DNA of 53,392 nucleotides from M1-B18 sp048264125 (GTDB taxonomy: Bacteria; Bacillota; Clostridia; Peptostreptococcales; Natronincolaceae). The notes beneath the pieces are model-generated. The model had not been told where the DNA came from and did not search any database. It saw nothing but the letters and a program-made list of their open reading frames with translations. The translations under genes were made by a program, and so were the position numbers. The stretch covers positions 1 through 53,392 of the forward strand of contig JBLXDM010000014.1 in assembly GCA_048264125.1 (NCBI GenBank). The letters run 5' to 3'. Shown piece by piece: positions 15,605 through 23,838 of the stretch (within the stretch, counting starts at the first letter, position 1; each line of letters starts with the position of its first letter).

Positions 15605-16402
15605 ATGGCATTAAGAAAAATTATAGAAATAGATGAAGCAAAATGCAATGGCTGTGGTCTATGTGTTCCAAACTGTGCGGAAGGAGCTATACAGATTATA
15701 GATGGAAAGGCAAAGCTTGTTGACGACATATACTGTGATGGTTTAGGAGCATGCCTTGGTCATTGTCCTGAAGGGGCATTAAATGTAATCGAAAGGGATG
15801 CAGATGAATTTGACGAGGAGGCTGTGATAGAGCTACTGGCCAGCCAGGGAAGAACCTTCACTCCCCAAGCACATCAGGAGCCCGTTAAGGCGTCAGCACC
15901 TCAGCATCCACATCATGACCACGGACATCATGGCCACGGCGGCGGTTGTCCCGGCAGTAGAATGCTGCAGTTTGACAAGCCTGCCTCAGAAGGCAAAGGA
16001 GAGGCTGTAAGTAGTGAGGATATCGAAATTAAAATCAAGCCGCAGCTAAGACAATGGCCTGTTCAGCTGAAGCTACTACCTGTGAATGCCCCATATTTTA
16101 AAAATGCAGATTTGCTTGTTACTGCAGATTGTGTGCCTTTTGCATATCCCAACTATCACCTAGATTTATTAAAGGGCAAGGCTGTAGCTGTCGGATGTCC
16201 TAAGCTAGACGATGTACAGCTATACACTGATAAGCTGACTCAGATAATTGCAGAGAACAACCTTAAATCTATAACTGTAGCCTTTATGGAGGTGCCCTGT
16301 TGCCAAGGCATAGTCATGGCAGTCGAAACAGCAGTAAAAAGGGCAAACTCATCATTGAAGATAAATAAAGTAAGGATCAGCCTACAGGGCGAAAAAATTT
16401 AA
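15605..16402 (+). CDS. 4Fe-4S ferredoxin-domain protein, FrdX-like
   Basis: About 265 residues, cytoplasmic. Two cluster motifs lie at the N-terminus: C14-x2-C17-x2-C20-x3-C24 and C44-x5-C50-x3-C54 followed by PEGA. A linker at about 100-120 is very rich in His (HPHHDHGHHGHGGG) and may bind metal. The C-terminal domain holds further cysteines: TADCVPFAYPNYH, VGCPKLDD and EVPCCQG. This layout resembles the ferredoxin-like partner of hybrid cluster protein in Clostridia, though no hcp gene is in the window. ATG at 15605 follows AAGGAG (15590-15595) by 9 bases; the ATG at 15596 touches it. Two tandem Crp/Fnr sites lie upstream, so NO- or redox-responsive control is likely. Confidence 0.75.
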   Translation: MALRKIIEIDEAKCNGCGLCVPNCAEGAIQIIDGKAKLVDDIYCDGLGACLGHCPEGALNVIERDADEFDEEAVIELLASQGRTFTPQAHQEPVKASAPQHPHHDHGHHGHGGGCPGSRMLQFDKPASEGKGEAVSSEDIEIKIKPQLRQWPVQLKLLPVNAPYFKNADLLVTADCVPFAYPNYHLDLLKGKAVAVGCPKLDDVQLYTDKLTQIIAENNLKSITVAFMEVPCCQGIVMAVETAVKRANSSLKINKVRISLQGEKI

Positions 16403-16415
16403 TTTAGAATACAAT

Positions 16416-16454
16416 AAAAAAAGCAATCCTGTTAGATACGGGATTGCTTTTTTT
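16416..16454. terminator. bidirectional terminator
   Basis: AAAAAAGCAATCC / GGGATTGCTTTTTT hairpin with a loop of about 10 bases, between the ferredoxin gene and the convergent gene at 16507-17088. Confidence 0.85.
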
Positions 16455-16506
16455 AAACTATGATTTTAACTATTCACTATTCGTCATGCACTATTCACTA
16501 CTCTTT

Positions 16507-17088
16507 TTATTGTCCATAATTCTTAAGAACAGGGGTATCACGCATATCTATGATAATACCCTTATTTATAATATTATCAACCTGGTCCCTCTCATAATTG
16601 CATTTTGAGAAGGCTATCTGACATTGTATGGTATTCTTACAGGTGGAGCAGGCAATCCTTTCGATTTTGGGACGTTGCTTTTTAGATAGATTTATTAGAT
16701 ATATATATTCTGCTTTGTTTTTATTTGTTTCAATAATATAGGGCTTTACAGCTCTTAAATAGTGGCTTTTCACCAGCTTAAGGGCCCTTTTCCTATCCTT
16801 AAGGCGTATAAAGGAAAGCTTGTAGTCGGTTCCTATTATCTGGCCAAGAATTGTGGGGGTTTTTATCTCAAGCTTTAATTCCTCATATGGAATATCAAGA
16901 TAGTCCATTTTAGCAATGATTTTACCGCTGATTTTTACGGGAAAAAGGTTGTCAAGGTCGTAGGCCTCTTCAGCAGTTACGGCAAAGTACTTATTAAATT
17001 TTTCGTTTTTAAGATATCCTATCAAAAGGTAAATTGCTAAAAGCATTAAAGCACCAGCTAAAATCAATAAGTATGTCTCTGTATTCAT
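16507..17088 (-). CDS. hypothetical membrane-anchored protein with four-cysteine C-terminus
   Basis: 193 residues. One membrane segment (about 6-25) anchors a cytoplasmic-looking domain rich in Lys, Ile and Tyr. Near the C-terminus are C147-x2-C150-x5-C156-x6-C163 in CSTCKNTIQCQIAFSKC, which could hold zinc or an Fe-S cluster. I do not recognise the family. The ATG is preceded by AGGAGGATGAGGCT on the minus strand. It is a single gene, convergent with the ferredoxin and divergent from palindromic element copy 2. Confidence 0.55.
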   Translation of the reverse strand: MNTETYLLILAGALMLLAIYLLIGYLKNEKFNKYFAVTAEEAYDLDNLFPVKISGKIIAKMDYLDIPYEELKLEIKTPTILGQIIGTDYKLSFIRLKDRKRALKLVKSHYLRAVKPYIIETNKNKAEYIYLINLSKKQRPKIERIACSTCKNTIQCQIAFSKCNYERDQVDNIINKGIIIDMRDTPVLKNYGQ

Positions 17089-17209
17089 AGCCTCATCCTC
17101 CTATATACATTTTAACATTGTATACTGAATAATTTTACTGGTGAAATTTAGATGGTGAAAACTGGCTACAAATACTTTAAGTACTAATTATGTAATTTAA
17201 AATAATAAG

Positions 17210-17370
17210 GATGAGTAGTATGTATATACAAAGTCAAAAGTTTCCTGCTTAGTGCCCCACAGGCTAATTTGTATAATTTATTTTTAAATGCTATTAGCCC
17301 TAGGCAATGCGCGATAAACTTTTAATTTTGTATATTACACTTCTATGGGAATATGCAATTTACCCAATTA
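17210..17370 (+). repeat. palindromic intergenic element, copy 2
   Basis: Same family as copies at 187 and 32479. Outer arms are GTATATACAA (17222-17231) and TTGTATATTAC (17328-17338). Relative to the other copies, one base in the left arm (T to A) is matched by A to T in the right arm, so pairing is kept, with one bulged T. The inner stem is GGCTAAT / ATTAGCC. The tail reads CACTTCTATGGGAATATGCAATTTACCCAATTA. The rest of the 340-base spacer holds no other feature I can support. Confidence 0.75.
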
Positions 17371-17432
17371 TAGTGAATATCCAAAAACTAGCGGGGTAAA
17401 CTAGGAAAAATGAATAGCAGGGAGGAGGAAAA

Positions 17433-17540
17433 ATGGAAGGCTTAAATATTAATTATAAGCTGTTAATTGATGATTTGTTAAATGTAAGAGCTTTTGGTAA
17501 AATAGTAGCATATAAAGTAAAAATTGCCAATATAGGCTAA
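17433..17540 (+). CDS. small ORF of 35 codons upstream of pgi
   Basis: Begins MEGLNINYKLLIDDLLNV and ends KVKIANIG. It has an excellent ribosome binding site, GGGAGGAGGAAAA, directly before ATG. Its stop is 15 bases before the pgi start and the pgi ribosome binding site follows at once, so the two may be co-translated. No family is recognised; it could be a leader peptide or a small protein. Confidence 0.4.
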   Translation: MEGLNINYKLLIDDLLNVRAFGKIVAYKVKIANIG

Positions 17541-17555
17541 AAGGGGAATGGTTTA

Positions 17556-18899
17556 ATGCGTATTAATTTTGATTACTCAAGAGCTTTAAGCTTTGTATCT
17601 GAAGAGGAATTGTCGGCCTATCAGCCCTTTATAGATGCCGCTCATAGGCTAATGGAGGAAAAAACGGGCTTAGGGAAGGAATATTTAGGTTGGCTTGGGC
17701 TTCCGTCTGAAATTCAGCAGCAGCAATTGGAGGCTATAAAGCAGGCGGCTGAAAAGATAAGGAAAGACTCCGAGGTACTGATTGTAGTAGGCATAGGAGG
17801 CTCATATATAGGCTCTAGGGCTGCAATAGAGATGCTGAGCCCCTATTATTATAATCAACAGGTGGATGATGGTAGGCCAGAAATATATTATGCAGGGCAG
17901 AATATTAGTGGAAGATACATCAAGGATTTATTAAGGCTGGTGGAGGGAAAGTCCCTTTCGATTAATGTGATATCAAAATCCGGCACTACAACCGAGCCGG
18001 CAATAGCCTTTAGAATATTGAAGGAATATATGGAGAAGAAATATGGCAAGGAGGAGGCCTCAGGGAGAATCTATGCCACAACAGATGAAAGATCAGGAGC
18101 CTTAAGAAGGCTGGCTGAGGAGGAGGGGTATCAAACCTTTGTAATACCTGACGATGTGGGTGGTAGATTTTCTGTGCTGACACCAGTGGGTCTTTTACCT
18201 ATTGCGGCAGCAGGGATTGATATTGACCTAATCCTAAAGGGGGCAAAGGAGGCCTCAATAGAATATAAAAATACAAATATCCTTGAAAACCAATGCTACC
18301 AATATGCGGCTATACGGAACATTATGTATGGTAAGGGAAAGACAATCGAGCTTCTGGCAAATTACGAGCCCTCCCTTACACTTATAGGGGAATGGTGGAA
18401 GCAGCTCTTTGGTGAAAGTGAAGGCAAGAACCTAAAGGGAATATTCCCTGCAGCTGTGAATTTCTCTACAGACCTGCATTCCATGGGACAATACATACAG
18501 CAGGGACTGAGGAATATATTTGAAACTGTGCTCTTTGTTGATGAGAACAATTCAGATGATATAGTTATTAACAGAGAGGATAAGGATTTGGACGGGCTTA
18601 ATTATTTAGCAGGAAAAACCGTTGACTATGTCAATAGAATGGCCTTTGAGGGTACAATTATGGCCCATAACGACGGCGGTGTACCTAATTTTGTAATCAA
18701 TATTCCCGAGTTAAACCCATACTATTTTGGTTATCTCGTGTACTTCTTTGAAAAGGCCTGTGGCATCAGTGGTTATCTTTTGGGGGTTAACCCCTTTAAT
18801 CAACCGGGGGTAGAGGATTATAAGAGAAATATGTTTGCACTTCTTGGAAAGGAAGGTTACGATGCTCAAAGGGAGGAGCTGTTAAAAAGGCTAAAATAA
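17556..18899 (+). CDS. pgi: glucose-6-phosphate isomerase
   Basis: 447 residues, the usual size for Firmicute enzymes. It interconverts glucose 6-phosphate and fructose 6-phosphate in glycolysis. Signatures: VVGIGGSYIGSRAAIE (sugar-phosphate pocket), ISKSGTTTEPAIAFRI (phosphate binding), DDVGGRFSVLTPVGLLPIA, GESEGKNLKGIFP with the catalytic-type Glu, the His in STDLHSMGQYIQQG, and the C-terminal NPFNQPGVEDYKRNMF with the conserved Lys. The start ATG follows AAAAGGGGAATGGTTTA. Confidence 0.97.
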   Translation: MRINFDYSRALSFVSEEELSAYQPFIDAAHRLMEEKTGLGKEYLGWLGLPSEIQQQQLEAIKQAAEKIRKDSEVLIVVGIGGSYIGSRAAIEMLSPYYYNQQVDDGRPEIYYAGQNISGRYIKDLLRLVEGKSLSINVISKSGTTTEPAIAFRILKEYMEKKYGKEEASGRIYATTDERSGALRRLAEEEGYQTFVIPDDVGGRFSVLTPVGLLPIAAAGIDIDLILKGAKEASIEYKNTNILENQCYQYAAIRNIMYGKGKTIELLANYEPSLTLIGEWWKQLFGESEGKNLKGIFPAAVNFSTDLHSMGQYIQQGLRNIFETVLFVDENNSDDIVINREDKDLDGLNYLAGKTVDYVNRMAFEGTIMAHNDGGVPNFVINIPELNPYYFGYLVYFFEKACGISGYLLGVNPFNQPGVEDYKRNMFALLGKEGYDAQREELLKRLK

Positions 18900-18927
18900 G
18901 TGGAATTTTAGATATTGCGCCCTTGAA

Positions 18928-18956
18928 TTGTAGATAATTGGGTTTTGTGTTATTAT
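18928..18956 (+). promoter_or_regulatory. promoter of the type I toxin
   Basis: TTGTAG (18928-18933), 17-base spacer, TATTAT (18951-18956). The transcript would start near 18963 with a structured leader GTAAGG...CCTTAC containing GGCAA / TTGCC. Confidence 0.6.
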
Positions 18957-19027
18957 ATGGGTAAGGCAATCGAATAAAGGCAGGATGTGGTTGCCACCTT
19001 ACTTCATAAAGAAGGGAGGTGGTGTAA

Positions 19028-19126
19028 ATGGAAACTTACCAAGCAATATCATTAATGATTGCATTCGGTTCGTTTCTCATATTGCTTATCTCCTACTTAG
19101 ATAGGAATAACAATATAAAAAAATAA
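19028..19126 (+). CDS. putative holin-like type I toxin
   Basis: 32 residues: METYQAISLMIAFGSFLILL followed by a short charged tail ISYLDRNNNIKK. One membrane segment (about 6-22), then a polar, Asn/Lys-rich end. This matches the small holin-like toxins of Firmicute type I toxin-antitoxin loci (MxTYEALSLMIAFG start). GGGAGGTGGTGTAA gives a very strong ribosome binding site. A promoter lies upstream and a convergent antisense RNA overlaps the 3' end from the stop codon on. Over-production would depolarise the membrane (family knowledge). Confidence 0.75.
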   Translation: METYQAISLMIAFGSFLILLISYLDRNNNIKK

Positions 19127-19201
19127 CTACCCTGCTGGCACAGGATAGTTATGTTTAAATAACCGTCTTTGGCAACCGCTTCTTGCGGATTCGATTGCCT
19201 T
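19117..19201 (-). ncRNA. antisense RNA antitoxin of the type I toxin
   Basis: Minus-strand promoter: TTTACT (19235-19230), 16-base spacer, TATAAT (19213-19208). The RNA would start near 19201 with GGCAATCGAATCCG and end at a hairpin AACTATCCTG / CAGGGTAGTT (19150-19125) followed by seven U (19123-19117), about 85 bases. It overlaps the last codons and the 3' untranslated region of the toxin message. Its first bases nearly repeat the toxin leader (GGCAATCGAAT...GGTTGCC). Confidence 0.65.
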
Positions 19202-19279
19202 ATATGTATTATATCATAAGTATTGATATAGTAAACATTATAACAGAATAAAAATTAATATTATAAGCACTATAAATAA

Positions 19280-19311
19280 GAAGTCTGCATTTATGCAGGC
19301 TTCAACTTTTT
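19280..19311 (+). terminator. likely terminator of the toxin message
   Basis: GAAGTCTGCAT-TT-ATGCAGGCTTC hairpin followed by AACTTTTT. Read-through to this point would give a toxin mRNA of about 350 bases. Confidence 0.6.
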
Positions 19312-19375
19312 AATATGCTATGTATAAATATTGTGCTAAAATAATAATTATTAAGCTTTAGAGGTGATGAATACA

Positions 19376-20215
19376 ATGACAAACAAAGAGAACATGCCCA
19401 TCGGGGTTTTTGACTCCGGAGTGGGAGGTATCAGTGTTCTAGCTGATTTGATTAAGCAAATGCCTATGGAGAAATATATATATTTTGGAGATTCAAAAAA
19501 TGCACCCTATGGAACAAGAAGCCTTGAAGAGGTAAGGGCTTTGTCCATCAGGGTTGCCGATAGCCTAATAGCGGATGGAATAAAGGCACTAGTGGTGGCC
19601 TGCAACACTGCCACCAGTGGCGCTATAGCAGAGCTAAGGGAGGCGCTGGATATACCTGTAGTAGGCATGGAGCCGGCTGTCAAGCCAGCTATTGAAAGGC
19701 CCCATGCTGGTAAAGTGGCGGTTATGGCAACGCCATTTACTCTGAGGGAAAAAAAATTCAACACACTGATATCAAAATGGGCCGAGGCCAATGAAATTAT
19801 CAAGCTTCCATGTTCTGGTCTAGTGGAAATAATAGAAGCCCATGGCGGAAGAGGTGATGAATTAAAAAATTATCTGGTGAAGCTCTTTCAGCAGGTAAAT
19901 TTAACTGACATAAGCAGCATTGTGTTGGGCTGCACCCATTATATATTCATAAAGGAGCTTATTCAGGAAATTGTAGGTGATAGCATAAGCCTAGTGGATG
20001 GAAATAATGGCACCGTAAATCAGGTGCAAAGGCTCTTAGCAGCAGATAACCTCCTAGTTAACAAACCCTATGAGGTAGCACCCGTTACCGAGGTTAGGAT
20101 GATAAACTCCAGTGGTATGGAGGAGCTAATGGACCTTAGCAAACTGCTGCTGGAGGAAAGGCTAAAGGGGCTAGGCTGGATTGGTATAATAAAGTATATT
20201 GATGACCGTAAGTAA
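19376..20215 (+). CDS. murI: glutamate racemase
   Basis: About 279 residues. Converts L- to D-glutamate for peptidoglycan without a cofactor. Signatures: PIGVFDSGVGGISVL, FGDSKNAPYG, VVACNTATSGA with catalytic Cys76, the PVVGMEPAVKPA loop, and VLGCTHYIFIKE with the second catalytic Cys186. ATG at 19376 follows GAGGTGA (19361-19367) by 8 bases; GTG at 19364 and ATG at 19367 overlap that site. The last 25 residues (KLLLEERLKGLGWIGIIKYI) are a mildly extended tail. Confidence 0.95.
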   Translation: MTNKENMPIGVFDSGVGGISVLADLIKQMPMEKYIYFGDSKNAPYGTRSLEEVRALSIRVADSLIADGIKALVVACNTATSGAIAELREALDIPVVGMEPAVKPAIERPHAGKVAVMATPFTLREKKFNTLISKWAEANEIIKLPCSGLVEIIEAHGGRGDELKNYLVKLFQQVNLTDISSIVLGCTHYIFIKELIQEIVGDSISLVDGNNGTVNQVQRLLAADNLLVNKPYEVAPVTEVRMINSSGMEELMDLSKLLLEERLKGLGWIGIIKYIDDRK

Positions 20216-20224
20216 ATGTATTAA

Positions 20225-20253
20225 CATAGAAGTGTAGTCTACTACCTTCTATG
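20225..20253 (+). other. strong hairpin between murI and the EamA gene
   Basis: CATAGAAG / CTTCTATG with an inner GTAG-TCTA-CTAC, about 12 pairs with one bulge. No T run follows, so it is a weak terminator at best. It may be a processing or stabilising hairpin. Confidence 0.4.
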
Positions 20254-20285
20254 CAAATTCATATAAGAAGGAGATACCGATATAG

Positions 20286-21230
20286 ATGGAAGAATGTCAT
20301 GAAAATCAGAATAAAAGCAGTAATTTTAAAATAATAGCCCTTATGACCATGTCTACGGTTTTTTGGGCCGGTGCCTTTATAGCAGGAAAGGTTACTACAG
20401 TTGAATTTCCCCCCTTTGCTCTGACCTTTTTACGATTTTTCTTTGCATCGATTTTCATTTTTTTTACGATGGTGAAATTCGAGAAAAAGAACTGGAGACT
20501 TAAAAGAGAGGATATGCCGGTGATGATTTTTCTGGGACTGGTGGGAATGGTGGGCTATCATGTCCTATTCTTTATTGCCCTAAAGTACACTACTGCAGTT
20601 AATGCATCAATGATTGCAGCAACAAATCCACTTATGACTACGATACTGGCGGCCCTATTTCTCAATGAAAGGCTGGGTATGGCCAGAATAGCCACGATTT
20701 TTGTTGCATTAACTGGAGTGGTACTTACAATAACCAGGGGTGATATTTCAGTAATCAAAAGCTTCAGCGTCAATAGGGGAGATTTAATTATGCTGTTGGC
20801 TGTGGCCTGCTGGGCGATATATTCCATAGTGAGCCGTCGGGTAATGTCTAAATATTCGCCTTTAATATTGACCACCTATAGCTTTGTGCTTTGCAGTATC
20901 TTTACTTTACCCTTTGCAATAATGGAAAAGCCTTGGGTGTTTATACCGTCCACCAGCATTAAGGGGTGGATAGGCGTGCTGTATATGTCTATTTTTCCAT
21001 CATTTATAGGCTATCTGGTGCAGCAAACTGCAATTAAGGAGCTGGGGCCTAGTAAGACCTCGATATTTATAAATTTAGTTCCGGTATTTTCAATGGTTCT
21101 TTCGGTTGTTTTATTAAAGGAGAATGTTACTGCAATTACTATATTGAGCGCTGCACTGATAGTGCTTGGCGTATATTTAACTAACAGGCTTAAGACAAGG
21201 GATATTAAGGAAGCATTAGAAAGAGGGTGA
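20286..21230 (+). CDS. EamA/DMT-family transporter
   Basis: 314 residues with ten membrane segments made of two EamA repeats (about 18-150 and 160-300). Signatures are TVFWAGAFIAGKV at the start of repeat 1, NASMIAATNPLMTTILAALFLNERL, LMLLAVACWAIYSIVSRR at the start of repeat 2, and KTSIFINLVPVFSMVLSVVLLKE at its end. The family exports amino acids, nucleosides or other metabolites; the substrate is not readable. AAGAAGGAGATACC is the ribosome binding site. The next gene (LytS type) starts 4 bases after its stop, so the transporter and the two-component system are probably in one message. Confidence 0.88.
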   Translation: MEECHENQNKSSNFKIIALMTMSTVFWAGAFIAGKVTTVEFPPFALTFLRFFFASIFIFFTMVKFEKKNWRLKREDMPVMIFLGLVGMVGYHVLFFIALKYTTAVNASMIAATNPLMTTILAALFLNERLGMARIATIFVALTGVVLTITRGDISVIKSFSVNRGDLIMLLAVACWAIYSIVSRRVMSKYSPLILTTYSFVLCSIFTLPFAIMEKPWVFIPSTSIKGWIGVLYMSIFPSFIGYLVQQTAIKELGPSKTSIFINLVPVFSMVLSVVLLKENVTAITILSAALIVLGVYLTNRLKTRDIKEALERG

Positions 21231-21234
21231 AGCC

Positions 21235-22923
21235 ATGATTATCGCAGAAATGATTTTGGCATTAATCAACAAGCTAGGCATTATAATAATTTTAGCAATA
21301 GGGATTTCCAGAATCGGTATCTTTAAAAAGGTAATAACAAAAAAGCAAATCACATTGACGGATAAAATATTTCTATCAATTGTTTTTGGTGCGATAGGTA
21401 TTATGGGAACCTACTCCAGTGTACCCATTTATGGGGCCTTGGCAAATACAAGGGTCGTGGGTGTTATGGTGGGTTCACTTCTGGGAGGACCATTAGTTGG
21501 TATTATTTCAGGGCTTATAGCAGGTGGACATCGGTATTTAATTGATATAGGGGGCTTTACTGCGCTTTCCTGTGGCATTTCCACTATAGTAGAGGGGCTA
21601 ATAGGAGGCTATGCCTATTATCATATCAAGAACAAGTCCAATAAATGGCAGTATGCCTTCTTCATAGGTATATTTGCCGAGATAGCTCAGATGATTATTA
21701 TTCTCGCACTGGCACGTCCCTTCCAGGATGCTTTAAATTTGGTGAAGATAATACTACTGCCAATGGTGCTGGTCAACTCTTTGGGTATTGCTATTTTTAT
21801 AGGTATCATAGAGAATATTTACTCAGAGTATGAAAGGGTAGCTGCTGGGCAGGCAAATAAGGCGCTGAAGATTGCCAATCTAACATTGCCGCATCTGAGA
21901 AAGGGCTTGAATTATGAGGTGGCACAAAAGGTTGTGGACATCATATATTCCTCAGTAGATGTTGCAGCCATTGCCATAACCGACAGAAAAGAAATCCTTG
22001 CCCATCGGGGAGTAGGTGAGGATCATCATCGCGCTGGCTTTGATATACAAACGGAAATTACCAAGAGGGTCATTCAAACGGGTAAGCATATAATTATCAA
22101 TGGCAAAAAGGATATCCAATGCATAGACGAGGAATGTTGCCTAAAGTCTGCCATAGTAGTACCACTGAAGGAGCATGAAACCGTTGTGGGAACCTTGAAA
22201 CTATATAAAAGGGATGAAAATAGCATTACCTCAGTTGATGTTGAGCTGGCTTTGGGGCTTGCTCAGCTATTTTCAACCCAGATAGAGCTCAGTAAGCTGG
22301 ATTATCAGAAGAAGCTTTTGGTGGAGGCAGAGCTCAAGACACTGCAGGCCCAAATAAATCCGCATTTCCTGTTTAATGCAATCAATACAATTGTATCCTT
22401 TATGACCTTTGATGTTGAAAAATCAAAGGACCTATTGATTTCACTGGCGGATTTATTCAGAAAGAGCCTTAGGAGCAGTCAGGAGCTGGTGGATATAAAA
22501 ACAGAGCTGGAGCATATAGCTTCTTATTTAGAGATTGAAAAGGCGAGATTTGGTGATAGGCTTCAGGTGAACTATGAGCTCCAGGAGGACTTAGCCTTTA
22601 AATTCCCCCCCCTTATACTTCAACCAATAGTCGAGAATGCAGTTATTCATGGAATACTTCCCAAAAAGCAGGGTGGTTCAGTAACCATTCGCTCCAGTAA
22701 GGCGGATAAGGATGTACTGCTGGAGGTAATAGATGATGGGGTGGGTATAGATTTAGATACAATGGACAATCTTATGGTGGAGACTGGCGACACTAAATCC
22801 GTTGGACTTCAAAATGTTAATAAGCGACTTATAAATTTATATGGCGAGGATTATAGACTAAATATCACCAGCGATACAAATAGGGGTACGAGGGTGCAAA
22901 TCAAAATACCCTGCCATGCGTAG
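21235..22923 (+). CDS. LytS/BtsS-type sensor histidine kinase
   Basis: 562 residues. N-terminal 5TM-LYT sensor (about 1-195; GTYSSVPIYGALANTRVVGVM and GGPLVGIISGLIAGGHRY), a GAF domain (about 210-345) with ITDRKEILAHRG, then His_kinase with LQAQINPHFLFNAINTI (His377) and an HATPase domain (VENAVIHGI, VIDDGVGID). Such kinases sense extracellular pyruvate or cell-wall state. The partner LytTR regulator and a CstA transporter follow directly, which points to pyruvate or peptide sensing as in BtsSR (inference). CIDEECC near 300 is a cysteine cluster in the GAF region. Confidence 0.9.
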   Translation: MIIAEMILALINKLGIIIILAIGISRIGIFKKVITKKQITLTDKIFLSIVFGAIGIMGTYSSVPIYGALANTRVVGVMVGSLLGGPLVGIISGLIAGGHRYLIDIGGFTALSCGISTIVEGLIGGYAYYHIKNKSNKWQYAFFIGIFAEIAQMIIILALARPFQDALNLVKIILLPMVLVNSLGIAIFIGIIENIYSEYERVAAGQANKALKIANLTLPHLRKGLNYEVAQKVVDIIYSSVDVAAIAITDRKEILAHRGVGEDHHRAGFDIQTEITKRVIQTGKHIIINGKKDIQCIDEECCLKSAIVVPLKEHETVVGTLKLYKRDENSITSVDVELALGLAQLFSTQIELSKLDYQKKLLVEAELKTLQAQINPHFLFNAINTIVSFMTFDVEKSKDLLISLADLFRKSLRSSQELVDIKTELEHIASYLEIEKARFGDRLQVNYELQEDLAFKFPPLILQPIVENAVIHGILPKKQGGSVTIRSSKADKDVLLEVIDDGVGIDLDTMDNLMVETGDTKSVGLQNVNKRLINLYGEDYRLNITSDTNRGTRVQIKIPCHA

Positions 22924-22937
22924 GAGGGTTGAGTCAT

Positions 22938-23708
22938 ATGAGTACAGTTATTATAGTTGATGATGAAATGCCTGCAAGATTGCATATAAAGAGTCTTCTG
23001 TCAGCACATCCTGACTTTAAGCTAATAGGGGAGGCTTCAAATGGCGATGATGCTATTCTATTATGTCAGGAGAAGCTGCCGGATGTGGTGTTTTTGGATA
23101 TTCAGCTGCAGGATATGGATGGCTTTGAGATAGCCTCAGAGCTGATAAAGCTGCCTAAGCTGCCCAAAATAGTGTTTGCCACAGCATACAATGAATATGC
23201 CATCGAGGCCTTTGAATACTCCGCACTGGACTATCTGCAAAAGCCAATTAAGGATAATCGCTTTGCCAGGACTATAGAAAGGCTTAGGGAGGAGCTGAAG
23301 GCTCCAGAGGAGGAGGCCTTGAAAAAGGTCCAGCTTATGCTACAAAAACATCTGGAGATCAATCATAAAAAGCAAAAAATAACATTGGAGAAGGACGGAA
23401 AGCTTTTTGTGCTGGATTATAAGGATATAATAATCATTGAAACCGAGGACCGTAATACCAAGGTTATTAGCAGCAGAGGAGATTTTATCAGCAATTGCCC
23501 CATGGGGGACTGGGAGGAAAAGCTTCAGACCCATGGCTTCTTTAGACCCCACAGAAGCTTTTTGATCAATCTGGATGAAATAGATCAGATCGTATTATGG
23601 TTCAACAATAGTCTGCAAATTAAGATGAGGGGCTACAAGGATAAAAACATTCCCATTAGCAGAAATAGGCTAAGGGAATTTAAAGAGCTGGTGGGCTTTG
23701 AGGGTTAA
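22938..23708 (+). CDS. LytTR-family response regulator
   Basis: About 256 residues. Receiver domain (1-125) with the acidic pair in VDDE, phosphorylated Asp54 in VFLDIQ, the conserved Thr in FATAYNEYAIEAF, and Lys in LQKPI. LytTR DNA-binding domain (about 145-250): DGKLFVLDYKDIIIIETEDRNTKV, GFFRPHRSFLINLDEI. ATG at 22938 follows AGGAGGG (22922-22928) by 9 bases; TTG at 22929 touches it. It is the partner of the kinase 14 bases upstream and probably activates cstA through the direct repeats at 23730-23761. Confidence 0.92.
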   Translation: MSTVIIVDDEMPARLHIKSLLSAHPDFKLIGEASNGDDAILLCQEKLPDVVFLDIQLQDMDGFEIASELIKLPKLPKIVFATAYNEYAIEAFEYSALDYLQKPIKDNRFARTIERLREELKAPEEEALKKVQLMLQKHLEINHKKQKITLEKDGKLFVLDYKDIIIIETEDRNTKVISSRGDFISNCPMGDWEEKLQTHGFFRPHRSFLINLDEIDQIVLWFNNSLQIKMRGYKDKNIPISRNRLREFKELVGFEG

Positions 23709-23729
23709 ACAGAATAAACGTCATTTTGG

Positions 23730-23761
23730 ACATGTTAAACAAATATCACGACATTTTAAAC
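23730..23761 (+). promoter_or_regulatory. tandem LytTR-type operator upstream of cstA
   Basis: ACATGTTAAAC (23730-23740) and ACATTTTAAAC (23751-23761) repeat with a 21-base offset, two helical turns, as LytTR dimers require. A TATAAT (23793-23798) downstream lacks a good -35 (GCATAA), consistent with activation. A third partial copy, ATTAAAC, is at 23779-23785, and ACGTCATTTT / ACGACATTTT repeat at a 30-base offset. Confidence 0.55.
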
Positions 23762-23838
23762 TAAAAATCGCATAAGGCTATTAAACCTCCTCTATAATGT
23801 AATTACTGAAATAATACATTATATAAGGAGGTTTATTT

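Noticed and set aside
16458..16502. Short CTATTCACTATTC-like repeats
   Set aside because: Two or three imperfect copies in AT-rich DNA next to a terminator; no structure or function visible.
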